In this document: positions 22,351-33,921 of the stretch, in pieces | How positions within the stretch are numbered: the stretch's first letter is position 1 | How the letters are laid out: every line of letters begins with the position of its first letter | Made by a program: the position numbers and the translations under genes | NCBI GenBank assembly: GCA_012274445.1 | Contig: JAAROD010000049.1 | Location: forward strand, 744,001 to 808,000 | DNA: 64,000 nucleotides | Origin: Sclerotiophoma versabilis | Taxonomy: Eukaryota > Ascomycota > Dothideomycetes > Pleosporales > Didymellaceae | Direction of reading: 5' to 3' | The notes under the pieces: model-generated | The model's input: the letters and a program-made list of their open reading frames with translations, nothing else | Told to the model about the DNA's origin: nothing | Databases searched by the model: none

Positions 22351-23113
22351 CCACTGCGTGCTGGTCTGGCGGTTGATATGTAGCTGTAGAGTGGTAGTTC
22401 CAGTGCTGACTTACATTGACTCTTCAAACAAGACTGACATCTTGATTTAGTTCCAGCTTGTCATATGTCATGTGAGATGCAGGTACTGTAGGCAGCAGAA
22501 AGTCATATCAGGGGACAAAAATGACACGGAGGAGGTGGGAGGAATTGTCTGCAATTCTCAATGTTGTTTGGTGACTTATCGGAGGATTTAAAAGAAACGG
22601 GAGTGACCCCCCACACTTGTGCAGGGTGCCGTGATACCTACTCAGGCTCTGCCAGAAGTCCGGATGTGGCATAATTTATTTTATGACTTGCACGAGTAAC
22701 CTAATGATTTCTCGAATTGTGGATACGTTGGTGACAGAAGGCATGAATAAGTATGTGCCTGGGGGTGTAAGATTACTGGTGCCGAGAATAGATTAGCGAA
22801 CAACTTATGTGGTTTCTAATACCATGCATTGTAAATATTATAGGTATCGTAAGAAGCAGGCTACTAGAGCATGGGCTTGCACGCCACTGTAGCATCTAGT
22901 CTGTGGTCATTTATGAGGCTCTCTATCTTCCCTTACTAGCAACGGATCGTTCTGTTTTCTCGGATTTGCAGTATGGCTCATGACAGGTATCTCACCTTGG
23001 CAATAAATGTGCTGCTGCCACGCAAGTAGTCCATCAGAGTCCGCTCGCAGTGCGATTAGTGGAGCACGTCTCGTCATTCTCAACCTTAATACAGCGTCCA
23101 CTCTGTCTCCCGC
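22351..23113. other. Gap copy E / MFS gene
   Basis: 763 bp, A+T-rich by eye, without a recognisable gene. The last part is presumably the 3' UTR of the MFS gene. Confidence 0.35.
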
Positions 23114-24742
23114 TTATACACGGTTCTGGGTTCGATCGAAGTCCTTGCTCTTTTTGCTCTCGCTACTGAGGTCGCTATCATCATCACTATCGCTCAGGAG
23201 GCCATTCCATGCCTCATCATCCACGCTGTTCAGGTCGTCTTCTCTTGTAGTAGACTTGTTCTCCACCTTCACGGTAGAAAAAAGCACCCACAGGCCCAAA
23301 TCGTAGGTGATCCTGCAGATACCTGTGGCAAGGAAGGCAACCCAGAATACGTTGCTGCCAGACAGAAGACCGGTGATCGAGGGCCCAACACTCATAGCCA
23401 GAGTCCTGGCCATGCTAGTAATACCCATAACGCCTGTGCGCTCTTCAGGTTGCACAACAGCTGCGATAAATGCTGTGCGTGGGGCCTGATCCATACTATT
23501 GAGCGCTGCTCGGAAGAGAAGGATACCAACTGTTGGACCAACGGTCTTTGGTAGAGGGATGAAGGCACTTGCGATCGAGGAGGGAAGGTGTGTGAACACC
23601 ATTGTATTGATAAGTCCGATCCTTTTAGCCAGTGGTCCAGCGAAGATAGCACTGACAGCGCATAGGAATTGTGAAGCGGAGGTGATGTCGCCCAATGTTG
23701 CTTTCGAAACGTGAAACTTCTGCTCGACGTAGTAGTTCATTAGTGAGTATGGTGTCATGCCATCTGCGAGAGAGTCGATGGCCAGAAGAATCCAAAGCTT
23801 ATACATGATAGAGCGGGTTCTCTTCGAGATCTGGTTGAAGTAACTCTGCTTTTTCTTGGGCGGAACTCTGATATCCGCGTGTCTCGCTGCACGACCCTCT
23901 TCTTGATTGACACCGTCAGTCGTACTTGGTGTCATAGCCTCCAATAAGACTTCCTCTTCTTCTCCGTTATTGCGCCCGCGCTCCTGCATCTCTGCACGTT
24001 TCTCGCCTGCTGCCTCACAGCGCTCGCTGAGCCCAAGACAAAGAATGCTTCCGATGACCCCAAAAGCTGCATAGGCCCAGAACAACGCGTGATAAGCTTT
24101 GACCACGTCATGCCTCTTCTCCAACGCGTGCACAACTCTCCCTGCAACTTCAGCGCCTACGGCTCCTGCCATAGTGGTGAACGTAACATACCATGCCAGT
24201 ACGTCGCTTCTCGTCTTGTCATCCGTGAGTCCACTCAGGATACTCTCTTCGACTGCTCGGAAAGGACCACAATCCGCACCAGTGACGCTAATGATTCCAA
24301 AGACAGCCGCGATCAACAGGATCCAAAAATTCTCTGACAGCGCAAAAGTGACGCCGGAGAATGCCATCATGATGCTGCCACCAAATAGTATCCTTCTTCG
24401 GCCTAGTTTGTCCGCAACAAGTGTGAGCAACAACGACAGAAGCACATCGCCAAGCAGCGTCAATGTCATAAATATCCCAATCCGCGAATCCGGGAACTTG
24501 AGCGAAGCGAAGAACAATGCGAGGATCAACGATGGTATTCCGGACGTAAACATGCGCAGAGAGCGCAGTGTAATGATAATGTACGCATCCCGTCCGGTTG
24601 CTTGGAGCGATGTGATGCCGAGGAAACCTGCAATGCTCGACACGATGGGTATGGCCATGGCGCGGTTACCGCCTGTTGGAAAGGGCCTGCTGAGGGCCAA
24701 TGGAGGAGTGCCTCTACTTTTTACAGACAGAAACGTTCTCAC
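23114..24742 (-). CDS. Major facilitator superfamily transporter
   Basis: Single exon, 542 aa (514 aa if translation starts at MAIPIVSS, 24658). About twelve hydrophobic segments fall in two sets of six, separated by a charged cytoplasmic loop (about residues 250-305, Glu-rich then PPKKKQSYFNQ). The loop-2 signature LVADKLGRRRILFGGS is present, with a matching GPLAKRIGLINTMV in the second half. The C-terminus is Asp/Ser-rich and cytosolic. The family (DHA-like, resembling yeast YCR023C) moves small solutes by proton coupling, but the substrate cannot be read from sequence. It is isolated in a gene-poor block with no biosynthetic neighbours. Confidence 0.88.
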   Translation of the reverse strand: MRTFLSVKSRGTPPLALSRPFPTGGNRAMAIPIVSSIAGFLGITSLQATGRDAYIIITLRSLRMFTSGIPSLILALFFASLKFPDSRIGIFMTLTLLGDVLLSLLLTLVADKLGRRRILFGGSIMMAFSGVTFALSENFWILLIAAVFGIISVTGADCGPFRAVEESILSGLTDDKTRSDVLAWYVTFTTMAGAVGAEVAGRVVHALEKRHDVVKAYHALFWAYAAFGVIGSILCLGLSERCEAAGEKRAEMQERGRNNGEEEEVLLEAMTPSTTDGVNQEEGRAARHADIRVPPKKKQSYFNQISKRTRSIMYKLWILLAIDSLADGMTPYSLMNYYVEQKFHVSKATLGDITSASQFLCAVSAIFAGPLAKRIGLINTMVFTHLPSSIASAFIPLPKTVGPTVGILLFRAALNSMDQAPRTAFIAAVVQPEERTGVMGITSMARTLAMSVGPSITGLLSGSNVFWVAFLATGICRITYDLGLWVLFSTVKVENKSTTREDDLNSVDDEAWNGLLSDSDDDSDLSSESKKSKDFDRTQNRV

Positions 24743-27700
24743 TGTCAGATATAGAAGGAAGGGAAAGAGGTGGAGAAGGGAAGAGATGAACGAGTCTAGC
24801 CTAAGAGGCTGAGAATCACCTGCCGTTTACTCTGCATGAGCCGGGTTAAATCCGCGTGCGAACTCTCGGGATTAGTGCCTAGCCACAAAGCGCTTCTGAG
24901 TCACCCATCTTTTCCGGTCAACACTCGCTGTGGCGTCCTTGCTGTGTTTGGAAGAATGCTCAAGCGGACAGTTGCCGATGTCTGGTCGTGTGCGTTTCGC
25001 GTTTCCAGCCCCGCAATCTTACGATGTAGGGATCTGACGTCATTCTCGAAGCCTCGCGCCAACAATAGAGATGTTGAAGGCTGTGTAAGGGCATGGAAAG
25101 CCCAAATTACTTTGATCGAGAACAGTTTGGCGGTCTTCAAAGTTATGACTTTCAAAGGTTGTTCACATCTAGCGTCACGTGCTATCTTCCCAAACTGTTT
25201 AGGGCTCGCTCATGTAATGCTAGCCGTGAGTGCTTCCAATGTTCATGCTTGCCATCACCATCACCACTACCAGACGCATCTTGAAAATCTATATATTATC
25301 CGCTCGAGTAATGTCAGGAGAACGTGGCCGGTCAACAACACTAGTATTGAAGACATAGCTTCTTTGGATAGGTTCACTACAAGAACCTTAGAACTTACCA
25401 GTATATAACGCCTCCTGAACGAAGCATATGGAGCAACACATCTTGTCAGCCATTATAAGCGGCTAAGGTAAGCGATGGTTATGGGTCTAGATGTGTGAAG
25501 AGGGTTCTAAGTAAAGAGGGTTCCAAGACAACTTGAGACAATGTAGCAATAATTATTCGACAATTGCGGGTGCTTGCCTGTTACTACCATTCCCAAGCTG
25601 TCGTAGGGCCGGAAAAACAACAACACCCTAGGGTAAACTGGAGATGCAATGACCATGGGTTCGTCTGAGCTGTGCTTCTGTATACTTGAGTTGAGCTCGG
25701 TTGGAAAGACACTGTCAACGAACAATGGCCTACGTAGCACGGTTGAAGCTTAACGATATTACCTCTTGATGCTATGATACGATAATATCGTCATCTCATA
25801 GTGTCAAGCGGATGATCGATCGCTCGAGTAGTTGTGGTCGCTCTGCTAGTACGCCTCAGTACAACGAACTCATCTACCCTGTTGGCACTGGATAGAACTT
25901 TACCTGCAAGAGCATTGAGCATCACGTAATTGGACGCACTCACTAAAGTGAAAGATCGAGCGCCACACAACGCTTTCGGGCAGGCTCACTGTCGATGATG
26001 TGGACAGTGATCAGCGATCGTCTTTGAAAAAGCGATTTGTTTTATGTGGGATGACTCTGAACCAAACAAACTTCTAAGTGCTACGATTTATAGTAGTGCA
26101 GAATAAGAGTATCATAAGTAGTAAATACACGCAAAATCAAAAAAGGTTTACTATATCCCCCTTCAAGCAAGCCATCACTAAACGGCAGTAAGTAACGTCT
26201 GACCCAGCAGAGTTCGGTCTTGGACATGAACGAACAAGCCGGCAGCATTTGATCTGCAATACTGCATTACTAGCGAAACAGCGTGGCGTTTGCTGTGCGA
26301 AGATCACATGTCGAAGGTCTGTGGCTTTGCTATTATAGTAGTGTGAAGGGCTGAAGTATCACATGTTTTATGCTCAGTTTATCACTGCACACGCATTTGC
26401 ACAAGATCCAGCCGGTTACGGATCTGGCTCGATAAATCCCCACGCAACTCACCAGCCTTCGGTACGTCGCTCAATTCCAAATGGCAATGTGACTATTGAG
26501 CCAGCTGAGCACCCTCGTCCCAGCAAGCTACACTTGGAACGAGTCCAATATTCCGGTGACTGGTCAGAGTTTCGTTTTGGGATAGCCTTGTCCAGCTCGA
26601 ACCTCACGCTCAACGCTGCTATCGGAAAGGCACAGCTCTGTATCTCCGCTATACCACGCCCGCTGCTCGTAACAGGTTCGAGTTTTCGAGTGCACGCTGA
26701 TCTCACCAAAGTGGCTCTTAAGAGCTGGTGAATACAAGATCGAGTGCAGTGCAGGTGACGAAGAAGGGTATTCGTATCCATGGGTGCGGACAGGGTCATG
26801 CATGCTGCACAAAGATCCTGGCTAGACCCTGTCAATCGTTTCGGTCAATTAGTGTTTAAGGTTGGACGCATACACCGTGTCGGAGTAAGGTGTTCATCTT
26901 AGGCTACCAGTGTGTACCCATGGTAGCTTGATCACTTACTACGTTAGATGTACTATCCTGATCACGCACATCCCACGGCTTCAAGAGACGGGAAATCTCC
27001 ACAACCGATCGCGGGATATTAGCCTCATTATAATTATTGAATCTCCGTGTCACGGAGCGCACATGTAGTTGATGCATCCCACACAGACTGACTGTACGAA
27101 CCCGAAGGCGGCCTTTCTTTTGGCAGATATTTGCAGCACTAATCAGAAGGCGTCTTCCCAATAACACATGCACAAGGCACAAGGGTCGGAGCTTAATCTA
27201 ACCCGCTGTCTTCCCGTTCCGCTCGTGCCATCTTGTTGTCGTCGAGATCCTCTTCTAAAAGCGGTCCGAAAGAAGATGCTGCAGCTGGAGCCCCATTGGA
27301 GCCCCACGTCGACCCACTAGAATCCGGAACGTCCCTGGAGTGACGCAGATGTCGCATCATAGGCCCAAAAACTGAGAATAGCCTTCTTTGGAAATTCACG
27401 ATCATCGCTGACTACGTAGTGAACGCACTGAATTCTGTATAGCGAGGAAATCCAAAGCATGAGATTATCGCGGCAGCGAAGTCGTCAGTTGAGAGCGCAA
27501 TAACGAATATCCATTGGCAGCCAAACCCTTCAGGTGCCACCACCGACAGATGAACATGGCGTCTGCACCGGGGCAATTCGACATCTTTGCCTGTGAGCAC
27601 GCAATTCAGACCCGCCGGGTCCTGCAGTATCATTGGCTGCTTATTAGGTGCGATTAGCGGCCATCAGATCTTTAATGCGCTATCCCTGTCGCCCTAGCCG

Positions 27701-28392
27701 AGTTCTCTGCGAACTTGAGGTTTTCTGTCATCGACTTAGCTCCGACTGCGGCAGATAGCAGCAGTATTGCTCCCACGTTTGGGGCCCAGGTGGCCAACAT
27801 GTCCACAGTATTATGTCACTTGTAAAGTTCTGACTTTGGTGTGTCTTGCTTTCAGGTATTGCGAGGAGGTTTTTCTTACACTCGACTCCTTTGCCGCCTT
27901 ACCATTAGGCATATCACCCATCTGCGTCGAACCGAGGACTAGAAAGTTGCCATAGGTCGACTGTGCTGTTCTCGACCTGCGTATGCGACAAGCTCCTGTC
28001 ACGCAATAAACCGCCACGTTAAGCAATACTGAGGCGTTCCCCAAGCCTTTTGCTTTTCCCTTTTCTAGACCGTACCGCATCGGAGTTACCTCGAATTCGC
28101 GTCTGCAATTCGATCCCACGGGCCTAGTCGCTGGGCAATCTCCCGCTATTCGTTGTACGTTGGCTTCCCGCACGGAACCTTTTGCACACCCAAACACCTG
28201 GCTCCTTTCATACATAAGTTCCAAGCCCTGGCAATCTTCCTGTGGTAGCTTGTCAAGTCTTGTCAGTCCTGTGTTATTATCCCGTCCCGGAAGGGCAAGT
28301 AAGCACGTGGTACCCTACCAGTGTTGAACCATCTTGGCCCATAGCCATCCGGCTTCAATTGCCTCGTCCCCTTACGGACATACTTTTTAATC
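24743..28392. other. 3.65-kb gene-poor block upstream of the sulfate permease
   Basis: Several open frames of 100-190 codons occur (for example 24836-25408 and 26363-26731 on +), but none has a domain, a plausible partner exon or codon regularity. No repeat ends, RNA genes or transposon motifs were found. The last few hundred bp presumably hold the permease promoter. Confidence 0.4.
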
Positions 28393-30903
28393 ATGGCGAA
28401 CAAACTTGGCAACGGTGTCGCCAAACTCCTCGGCATCGACCTTCACTACCGCAATGAGACTGGCTCGGATCGAGTGACCCGAGGAGAGAGTGTCTTCACG
28501 GTCGGTTCTGCGCATACATATGTTGAAGAAGAACCCACCGCTGCCGAATGGATTCGCGAAGTCATCCCTTCCGGAAGGGAGTTCGGGCAGTATTGCTATA
28601 GCCTCTTTCCCTTCGTCCACTGGATCGGTCGATACAACCTGCAATGGTTCATTGGTGATCTCGTCGCTGGTATGTGCTTTTCTGGGTGTTATAAAGGCAA
28701 TCTCTAACATGCTTCAGGTGTCACGGTCGGTGCTGTCGTCGTTCCCCAAGGCATGGCTTACGCCAAGCTTGCTCAACTCCCCGTCGAATTCGGATTGTAC
28801 TCTTCTTTCATGGGAGTACTTATCTATTGGTTTTTTGCTACTTCCAAGGACATCACCATTGGTCCCGTCGCCGTCCTGTCAACTGTCACCGGTAACGTTG
28901 TGCTGAAGGCTGAGGCTACAGGAATTGATGCCTCTCGCGACATCATTGCATCCTCATTAGCCATCATTGCAGGCTCAATCGTGCTCTTCTTCGGCTTGGC
29001 ACGGTTGGGCTGGATTGTTGAGGTCATTTCCCTTCCTGCTATCTCAGCCTTCATGACCGGCTCGGCTATCAGCATTGCTGCCGGACAAGTACCGACCATG
29101 ATGGGAATAACTGGCTTCTCAACGCGCGAAGCGACATACAAAGTGATCATCAACACCCTCAAGCATCTGGGACGTACGAACCTCAACGCCTCTTTCGGCC
29201 TGACTTCGCTCTTCTTGTTGTATTTCGTTCGCTGGTTGTGTGGCTTCCTGGCAAAGAAGTACCCTACTAGGGCTAAGCTGTTCTTCTTCTTAAACACGCT
29301 GCGAACAGTATTTATCATCCTTCTTTACGTCCTAATCAGCTACCTTGTCAACCGCCACCACAGGAAGAAGCCGCTCATCTCGACACTTGGTCCTGTTCCT
29401 CGAGGTTTCCAGCACGCTCGTGTTCCTCACATCACCATTCCCATCATTAAGTCTTTCGCATCGGAACTGCCGTCGACCGTTATTGTCCTTCTCATCGAAC
29501 ATATTTCCATCTCCAAATCGTTTGGCCGCGTCAACAATTATACCATTAACCCCTCGCAGGAGCTTGTCGCCATTGGTGTCAGCAACTGCCTTGGCCCCTT
29601 CCTTGGTGCTTACCCTGCCACTGGATCATTCTCGCGTACAGCCATCAAGTCCAAGGCCGGTGTGCGCACTCCCTTCGCTGGTGTGATTACAGCCGTGGTT
29701 GTACTGCTTGCCATCTACGCTCTTCCGGCTATGTTCTGGTACATTCCAAACGCCACATTGGCCGCTGTCATCATCCATGCTGTAGGTGACTTGATTCTGC
29801 CACCCAACACTGTGTACCAATTTTGGCGAATATCGCCTATTGAAGTGCCCATCTTCTTCGCTGGTGTCTTCGTGACAGTCTTCTCCAGTATCGAGAACGG
29901 TATTTACACTACCGTCTGCGTCTCCTTCGCGCTCTGGGCCTTTCGCGCCTTCAAGGCTAGGGGCCGTTTCCTTGGCCGAGCGAAGATTCATTCTGTCATC
30001 GGAGATCACCTTCTCGACCCGTTGGACGAAGACAAGCAGGAGCGCAAGAAGAGCCCCGCCGAAGCTGAAGACTCTGTACGCAGCATCTTCTTGCCCATTG
30101 ATCATCACGATGGCTCCAACCCGCAGTTACAACTCGAGGACCCCTATCCAGGTATTTTCCTCTACAGGTTCAGCGAAGGTTTCAATTACCCCAACGCCAA
30201 CCACTATCTTGACGACCTTGTTGAGACTATCTTCAAGAAAACACGCCGCACAAACCCAGCCTCGTACGCGAGACTCGGCGACCGACCATGGAATGACCCT
30301 GGCCCACGCCGTGGCAAAGAGTCGACTATTGATGACGATCGCCCAACACTAAAGGCCATCATCCTCGATTTCTCATCAGTCAACAACGTCGATCTCACAT
30401 CCGTTCAGAATCTGATCGATGTCCGCAACCAGCTTGATAAGTACGCCGCACCAGACACAGTGGACTGGCACTTCTGCAATATCAACAACCGCTGGACTAA
30501 GCGCGCCCTCGCTGCTGCAGGCTTTGGATACTACACACCCGAACCCGACGCGAGTGGCACCCACCGTTGGAAACCCGTCTTCTCTGTTGCTGAAATTGGT
30601 GGCTCTGATTCAGCTGCTGCCGCAGCTGAGGCTCGCGAGAACCGTCATGCTCAACGTGCATTATCACACGTACGCAGTAACGATATCGAGGCCGTACATG
30701 AGAGCGCTGAGTCGAGCGACGCGGGGTCACTGAACAAGCAGCTTGAGTTTACTAAGGCATATGGTGGTGCTGAGGGCGACATTACAGGCGCGACTGCTGG
30801 CAAGATCGTAGTCGTGCAGGGCTTGAACAGGCCGCTGTTCCACGTTGATGTTACCGCGGCGCTCAACAGCGCATTGGCCAATGCGCAAAGGAAGAGCCAT
30901 TAG
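28393..30903 (+). CDS. SulP-family sulfate permease with STAS domain
   Basis: Exons 28393-28669 and 28718-30903, intron 48 nt at phase 1, 820 aa. The join reads IGDLVAG|VTVGAVVVPQGMAYAKL, the SulP signature at the first membrane span. Ten to twelve hydrophobic segments follow, with NCLGPFLGAYPATGSFSRTA as the conserved inverted-repeat core. The C-terminal half carries a STAS domain (KAIILDFSSVNNVDLTSVQ) in which a charged insert precedes the strand-helix pattern. The family takes up sulfate with protons at the plasma membrane (yeast Sul1/Sul2, Neurospora CYS-14) and is normally induced by sulfur limitation. No assimilation gene is adjacent. Confidence 0.94.
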
Positions 30904-31177
30904 TATTGTGTCTTATTTTTGGGGGCGCTTTGGTGTTCTAAGATGATGTGAAGTGCACTTATGCATGGCTTACTAGTACATGATTCCCATAGACGTTGTT
31001 GCTATCTATCAAATATTTGCAGGGTCGATTGACCTGATGTTGTTCTCTACAGAGCTGGCTTGGCCCACCTTTTGATGATGTGAAAATCCATCACGAAGTG
31101 ATCGGCAACAGCCGAACAATTTCGACGCTTCTGTCGTTTCCTCTTAAGCCTACTATATGTCACATTTTCAAGCTAGG

Positions 31178-31552
31178 TCAAAGTAGCTTGCATAACTGAA
31201 TTAACTCTTGCTTGATACATGCTCGGTTCAACCCAAGATCGTATCTAGAAAAGAACCAAACTTCCAGCTTAGAAAGATTTTCTATACTTTGTAGAATATC
31301 CAGCAAAAGGTGCAGGCTGAGATCAGAGCTATCTATGGGCGTCGGGTTTGAAGTAGGCGTCTTTAAGTAGACGGTCTTCAACGTTGCACGCAATCCTTTC
31401 CGACTATACATGAGAGTGCATGCATCGCATACATGTTGCCCCGTCAGTGTATGGATGCAGGCTGATATGCCGATGGTCTCCGAGTAGGTTTGTCGGCGGA
31501 CAAGAGGGACAATCCGAAGTCTTATCATCTTACCTGTATCGTCCATGAACAA
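31178..31552 (-). pseudogene. 2EXR-like family fragment F
   Basis: A 124-codon open frame whose start (IVPLVRRQTYSETIGISACI) matches the CRQTY-ET-LLPY part of the 2EXR family, followed by ATLKTVYLKT, the usual strand after it. The LPxELRN part that should precede it is not present in any clean frame upstream, although a GTAAG donor-like site occurs near the start. It is read as a truncated copy; a functional gene with an unseen first exon is possible. Confidence 0.45.
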
Positions 31553-32042
31553 AAAAGCGTTTCTCGGCTCTCAGGAGTGAAATATTCTCATGAATGACGG
31601 AGTAATCTTATATATGGTTGCGAGGTTCGGCAGGTTGTCAAAGTAGAGGTGATCCCCTTTGGCTCCGGATAGTGCTTGGTTGTAATACTAGCATGAAGTT
31701 GACCTCGAAAACCTCAGAACTTACACCTGGCCAGTCTGATGAGTTCATCTTTCTGTAATATTGAGATTGCTTTACGTCAGTGTGTGGCTTCGAAACATCA
31801 GCATCAGATCAATATTAGCTACGTTGTAACGCATGAATACTTCAGTCAGATCATACTGTAACGCTTAAAGGTCCATCGTTCCAGTCATAGAGCTCAGAGA
31901 TATTGTGACGCCGCCGGTGTAGCCGGAAATGCCCATTGGATCCAGTTTCTAATGGCTGTTAATACACCTTTGAGCCCATTACCTCGATATCAATATGCAA
32001 GCCGCATGTACGATCCTTTTCAGAGGTTCTCTTAATCGCCAA
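31553..32042. other. Gap between fragments F and H
   Basis: 490 bp with short coding-like stretches in changing frames on the - strand (for example around 31890). They may be further debris of the same family; nothing firm. Confidence 0.3.
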
Positions 32043-32490
32043 TTACACTGTTGCCTTGTTTTCCGCGGCGATCTTGGCATGGTAAGAGTCAGTCACCTTG
32101 GTAAGGCTCTGCAACGTGGTCAAGGCCGTCAAGACTCCCTTCAAGCCGTCCGTAAAAGCCACCATGCTGACCTGCTTCATTACATCTGTCAAATCCTCGC
32201 AAGAACCTCGATAATCTTTACTCGATGTAGCTCGGGGTATATGAGGTCACAGGAGGGAGCCAGAACTTGAAAGACCCAACATGGACTGTGTTCTGCGAAA
32301 GATGCGTCTAGCCAGTCTTCGAACGCAATTGGCGGCTGGTGCGATCCAATGTTGCATATTAGCAGTAGCTAAAACACACAGTGGGGGGGGGGGATGATTT
32401 CGTTGGGCTCTAGTGCCTGAATCTATATCCTGTGAATCCTTAGTGCGTATTCATAGAGATTGTTGTGAATCTCGAGGGGAACCCACAGCG
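32043..32490 (-). pseudogene. Decayed 2EXR-family copy H
   Basis: On the - strand LWVPLEIHNNLYEYAL (about 32488-32441) matches the LPxELRN-IYEYAL signature and is followed within a few codons by TAG. Further on, after an 11-base C run (- strand), protein-like sequence resumes as IAFEDWLDASFAEHSP and YPELHRVKIIEVLAR. A one-base shift then leads to DLTDVMKQVSMVAFTDGLKG and ends at TAA 32043. At least one nonsense codon, one frameshift and a homopolymer tract break it. The domain call rests on the first motif only. Confidence 0.5.
32383..32393 (+). repeat. Homopolymer of 11 G
   Basis: Eleven consecutive G on the + strand inside the decayed copy H. Such a run is prone to slippage and may itself mark a frame change; it is also a possible assembly or sequencing weak point. 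Confidence 0.85.
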
Positions 32491-32929
32491 GTGGATACTG
32501 ATCGTGGTTGTAAATGTTGTTACTTTGGAGTTATTCGGTGGTGCCAGTGTACACGGGAGTTTTTTGAACTACATGATTTCAGGATGGGAACGTGTTGCAG
32601 GAAGATATCGAAGCTGAAGGTGTGTGTAAACTTACTTGCGGCTATGAGAGCGCACGATGGTTGGAGGGAGACTGAAATTTGGCTTTTGAAACCTTTACAA
32701 TGGATAAAGAATGCCCATAAAAGGCTGTACCGGCGCAAGTCGCCGGATTGATGTCACCATTGTTGGCTCACCTTCACCCTGACAACTAGAGCCCAGCTTT
32801 TCTAGCTCTCCAATGCCATGCCAATTCACCATTTTGCCTTTCATAGAGTTACCCGAGATCTATAATTGCATGAGGTAAGATGGATCGCGACGAGATATTC
32901 GTTCGCTCATTCCTCATCAACGTACAGCC

Positions 32930-33569
32930 CAGCGCACCTGTAGTACCCGCAACAACCAGGCTCGCTCACATCTCTTACTTCTCTCTGCCAAGCTCCGCAA
33001 CACAATCTACGAAGATGCTATCGATGGCTACATAGTTAAGGTTCAATAGGTTCACAAGGTGTGCCTTACCGACAAATCACTGTTCCTGAAAGAGAGCTCT
33101 CTGCGCCAAACTTGATGCGAGATTCACCCTGAGACAGGCTCATAAATACTCCATACCCTGAAAACTTTCAGTGTTTGCATGTCATGCTTGCTCAACCCCA
33201 CAATCAGGCCCGTCACCCTGGTCTGCAGTATATCAAGGCTGTGGATTTCGAAGCGGAATATGGGATGCTTGGAAGTGTATACACTATGAATTGAGTTTGT
33301 TCAAAGAGTACCTTGGGCGGATAGCAGGGTTCGTTATCAACGTCAAGGGTAAATGTGAGAGGGAAGAGGAGGCCTTGAAAGAAATCAGACAAACGTTCGA
33401 GAAGGACAGCAAGACTACTCAGTATGTCCATATTGCCGTCAGAAGGTTTCCAGAGGATTACTGGGACCATGTAGTTGCAAGCAAGGTGCTTATGAAGGAT
33501 ATGCCAAAGTTGGTATTGAAGGACACGAAACGATACGCATATGCACGATGGAGTCTGTACATCGCGTAA
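32930..33569 (+). pseudogene. Decayed 2EXR-family copy G
   Basis: HLLLLSAKLRNTIYEDAIDG (about 32967-33030) is a clear match to the LLxLPAELRN-IYE signature. TAG ends that frame after IVKVQ; the frame reopens as VHKVCLTDKSLFLKESSLRQ, meets TGA inside an RQT-CEIHPET motif, then TAA. A shifted frame carries FQCLHVMLAQPHNQARHPGL and YIKAVDFEAEYG. A third frame, 33171-33569, supplies the C-terminal part (EYLGRIAGFVINVKG, RRFPEDYWDHVV). Several stops and two shifts make it a pseudogene. A possible 5' exon with ILPFIELPEIYNCM lies near 32826-32880. Confidence 0.65.
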
Positions 33570-33921
33570 TCACATAGCCTGTATATAAGGACGTGCAATT
33601 CAGTAGACTTTAGAAAGAGCTCACAGTATCTTCATACAAGAATCACCAAGGTTCAATATATCAAATATGCACGGGTTTGTTATCGCAAGATGTCAGCGGC
33701 GCGTCGCGTCGTGCCTTCCCCACATTTGCCCGCCTTGCAGCCGCAACTACGATCATCATGACCTCATTTTTTCAACCCATCTATCAAGCAAAACCGCAAC
33801 GTCGCAGCGATGCTCCGTCCACACAAGCTCAAGCCTCAGTAATCTCCTACTTGCTTTCCAGCACCTTTTGATTGATACCCATACCTTTTCAACGTTTTCA
33901 AATACTTCTCGAATCTTCACA
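33570..33921. other. Promoter region of the hydrate dehydratase gene
   Basis: 352 bp between the decayed copy G and the next gene; pyrimidine-rich over the last 100 bp, as expected of a 5' UTR. No gene seen. Confidence 0.4.

Noticed and set aside
24836..25408. 190-codon open frame divergent from the MFS gene
   Set aside because: No similarity; includes a run of His from a CAC/CAT repeat and no coherent domain.
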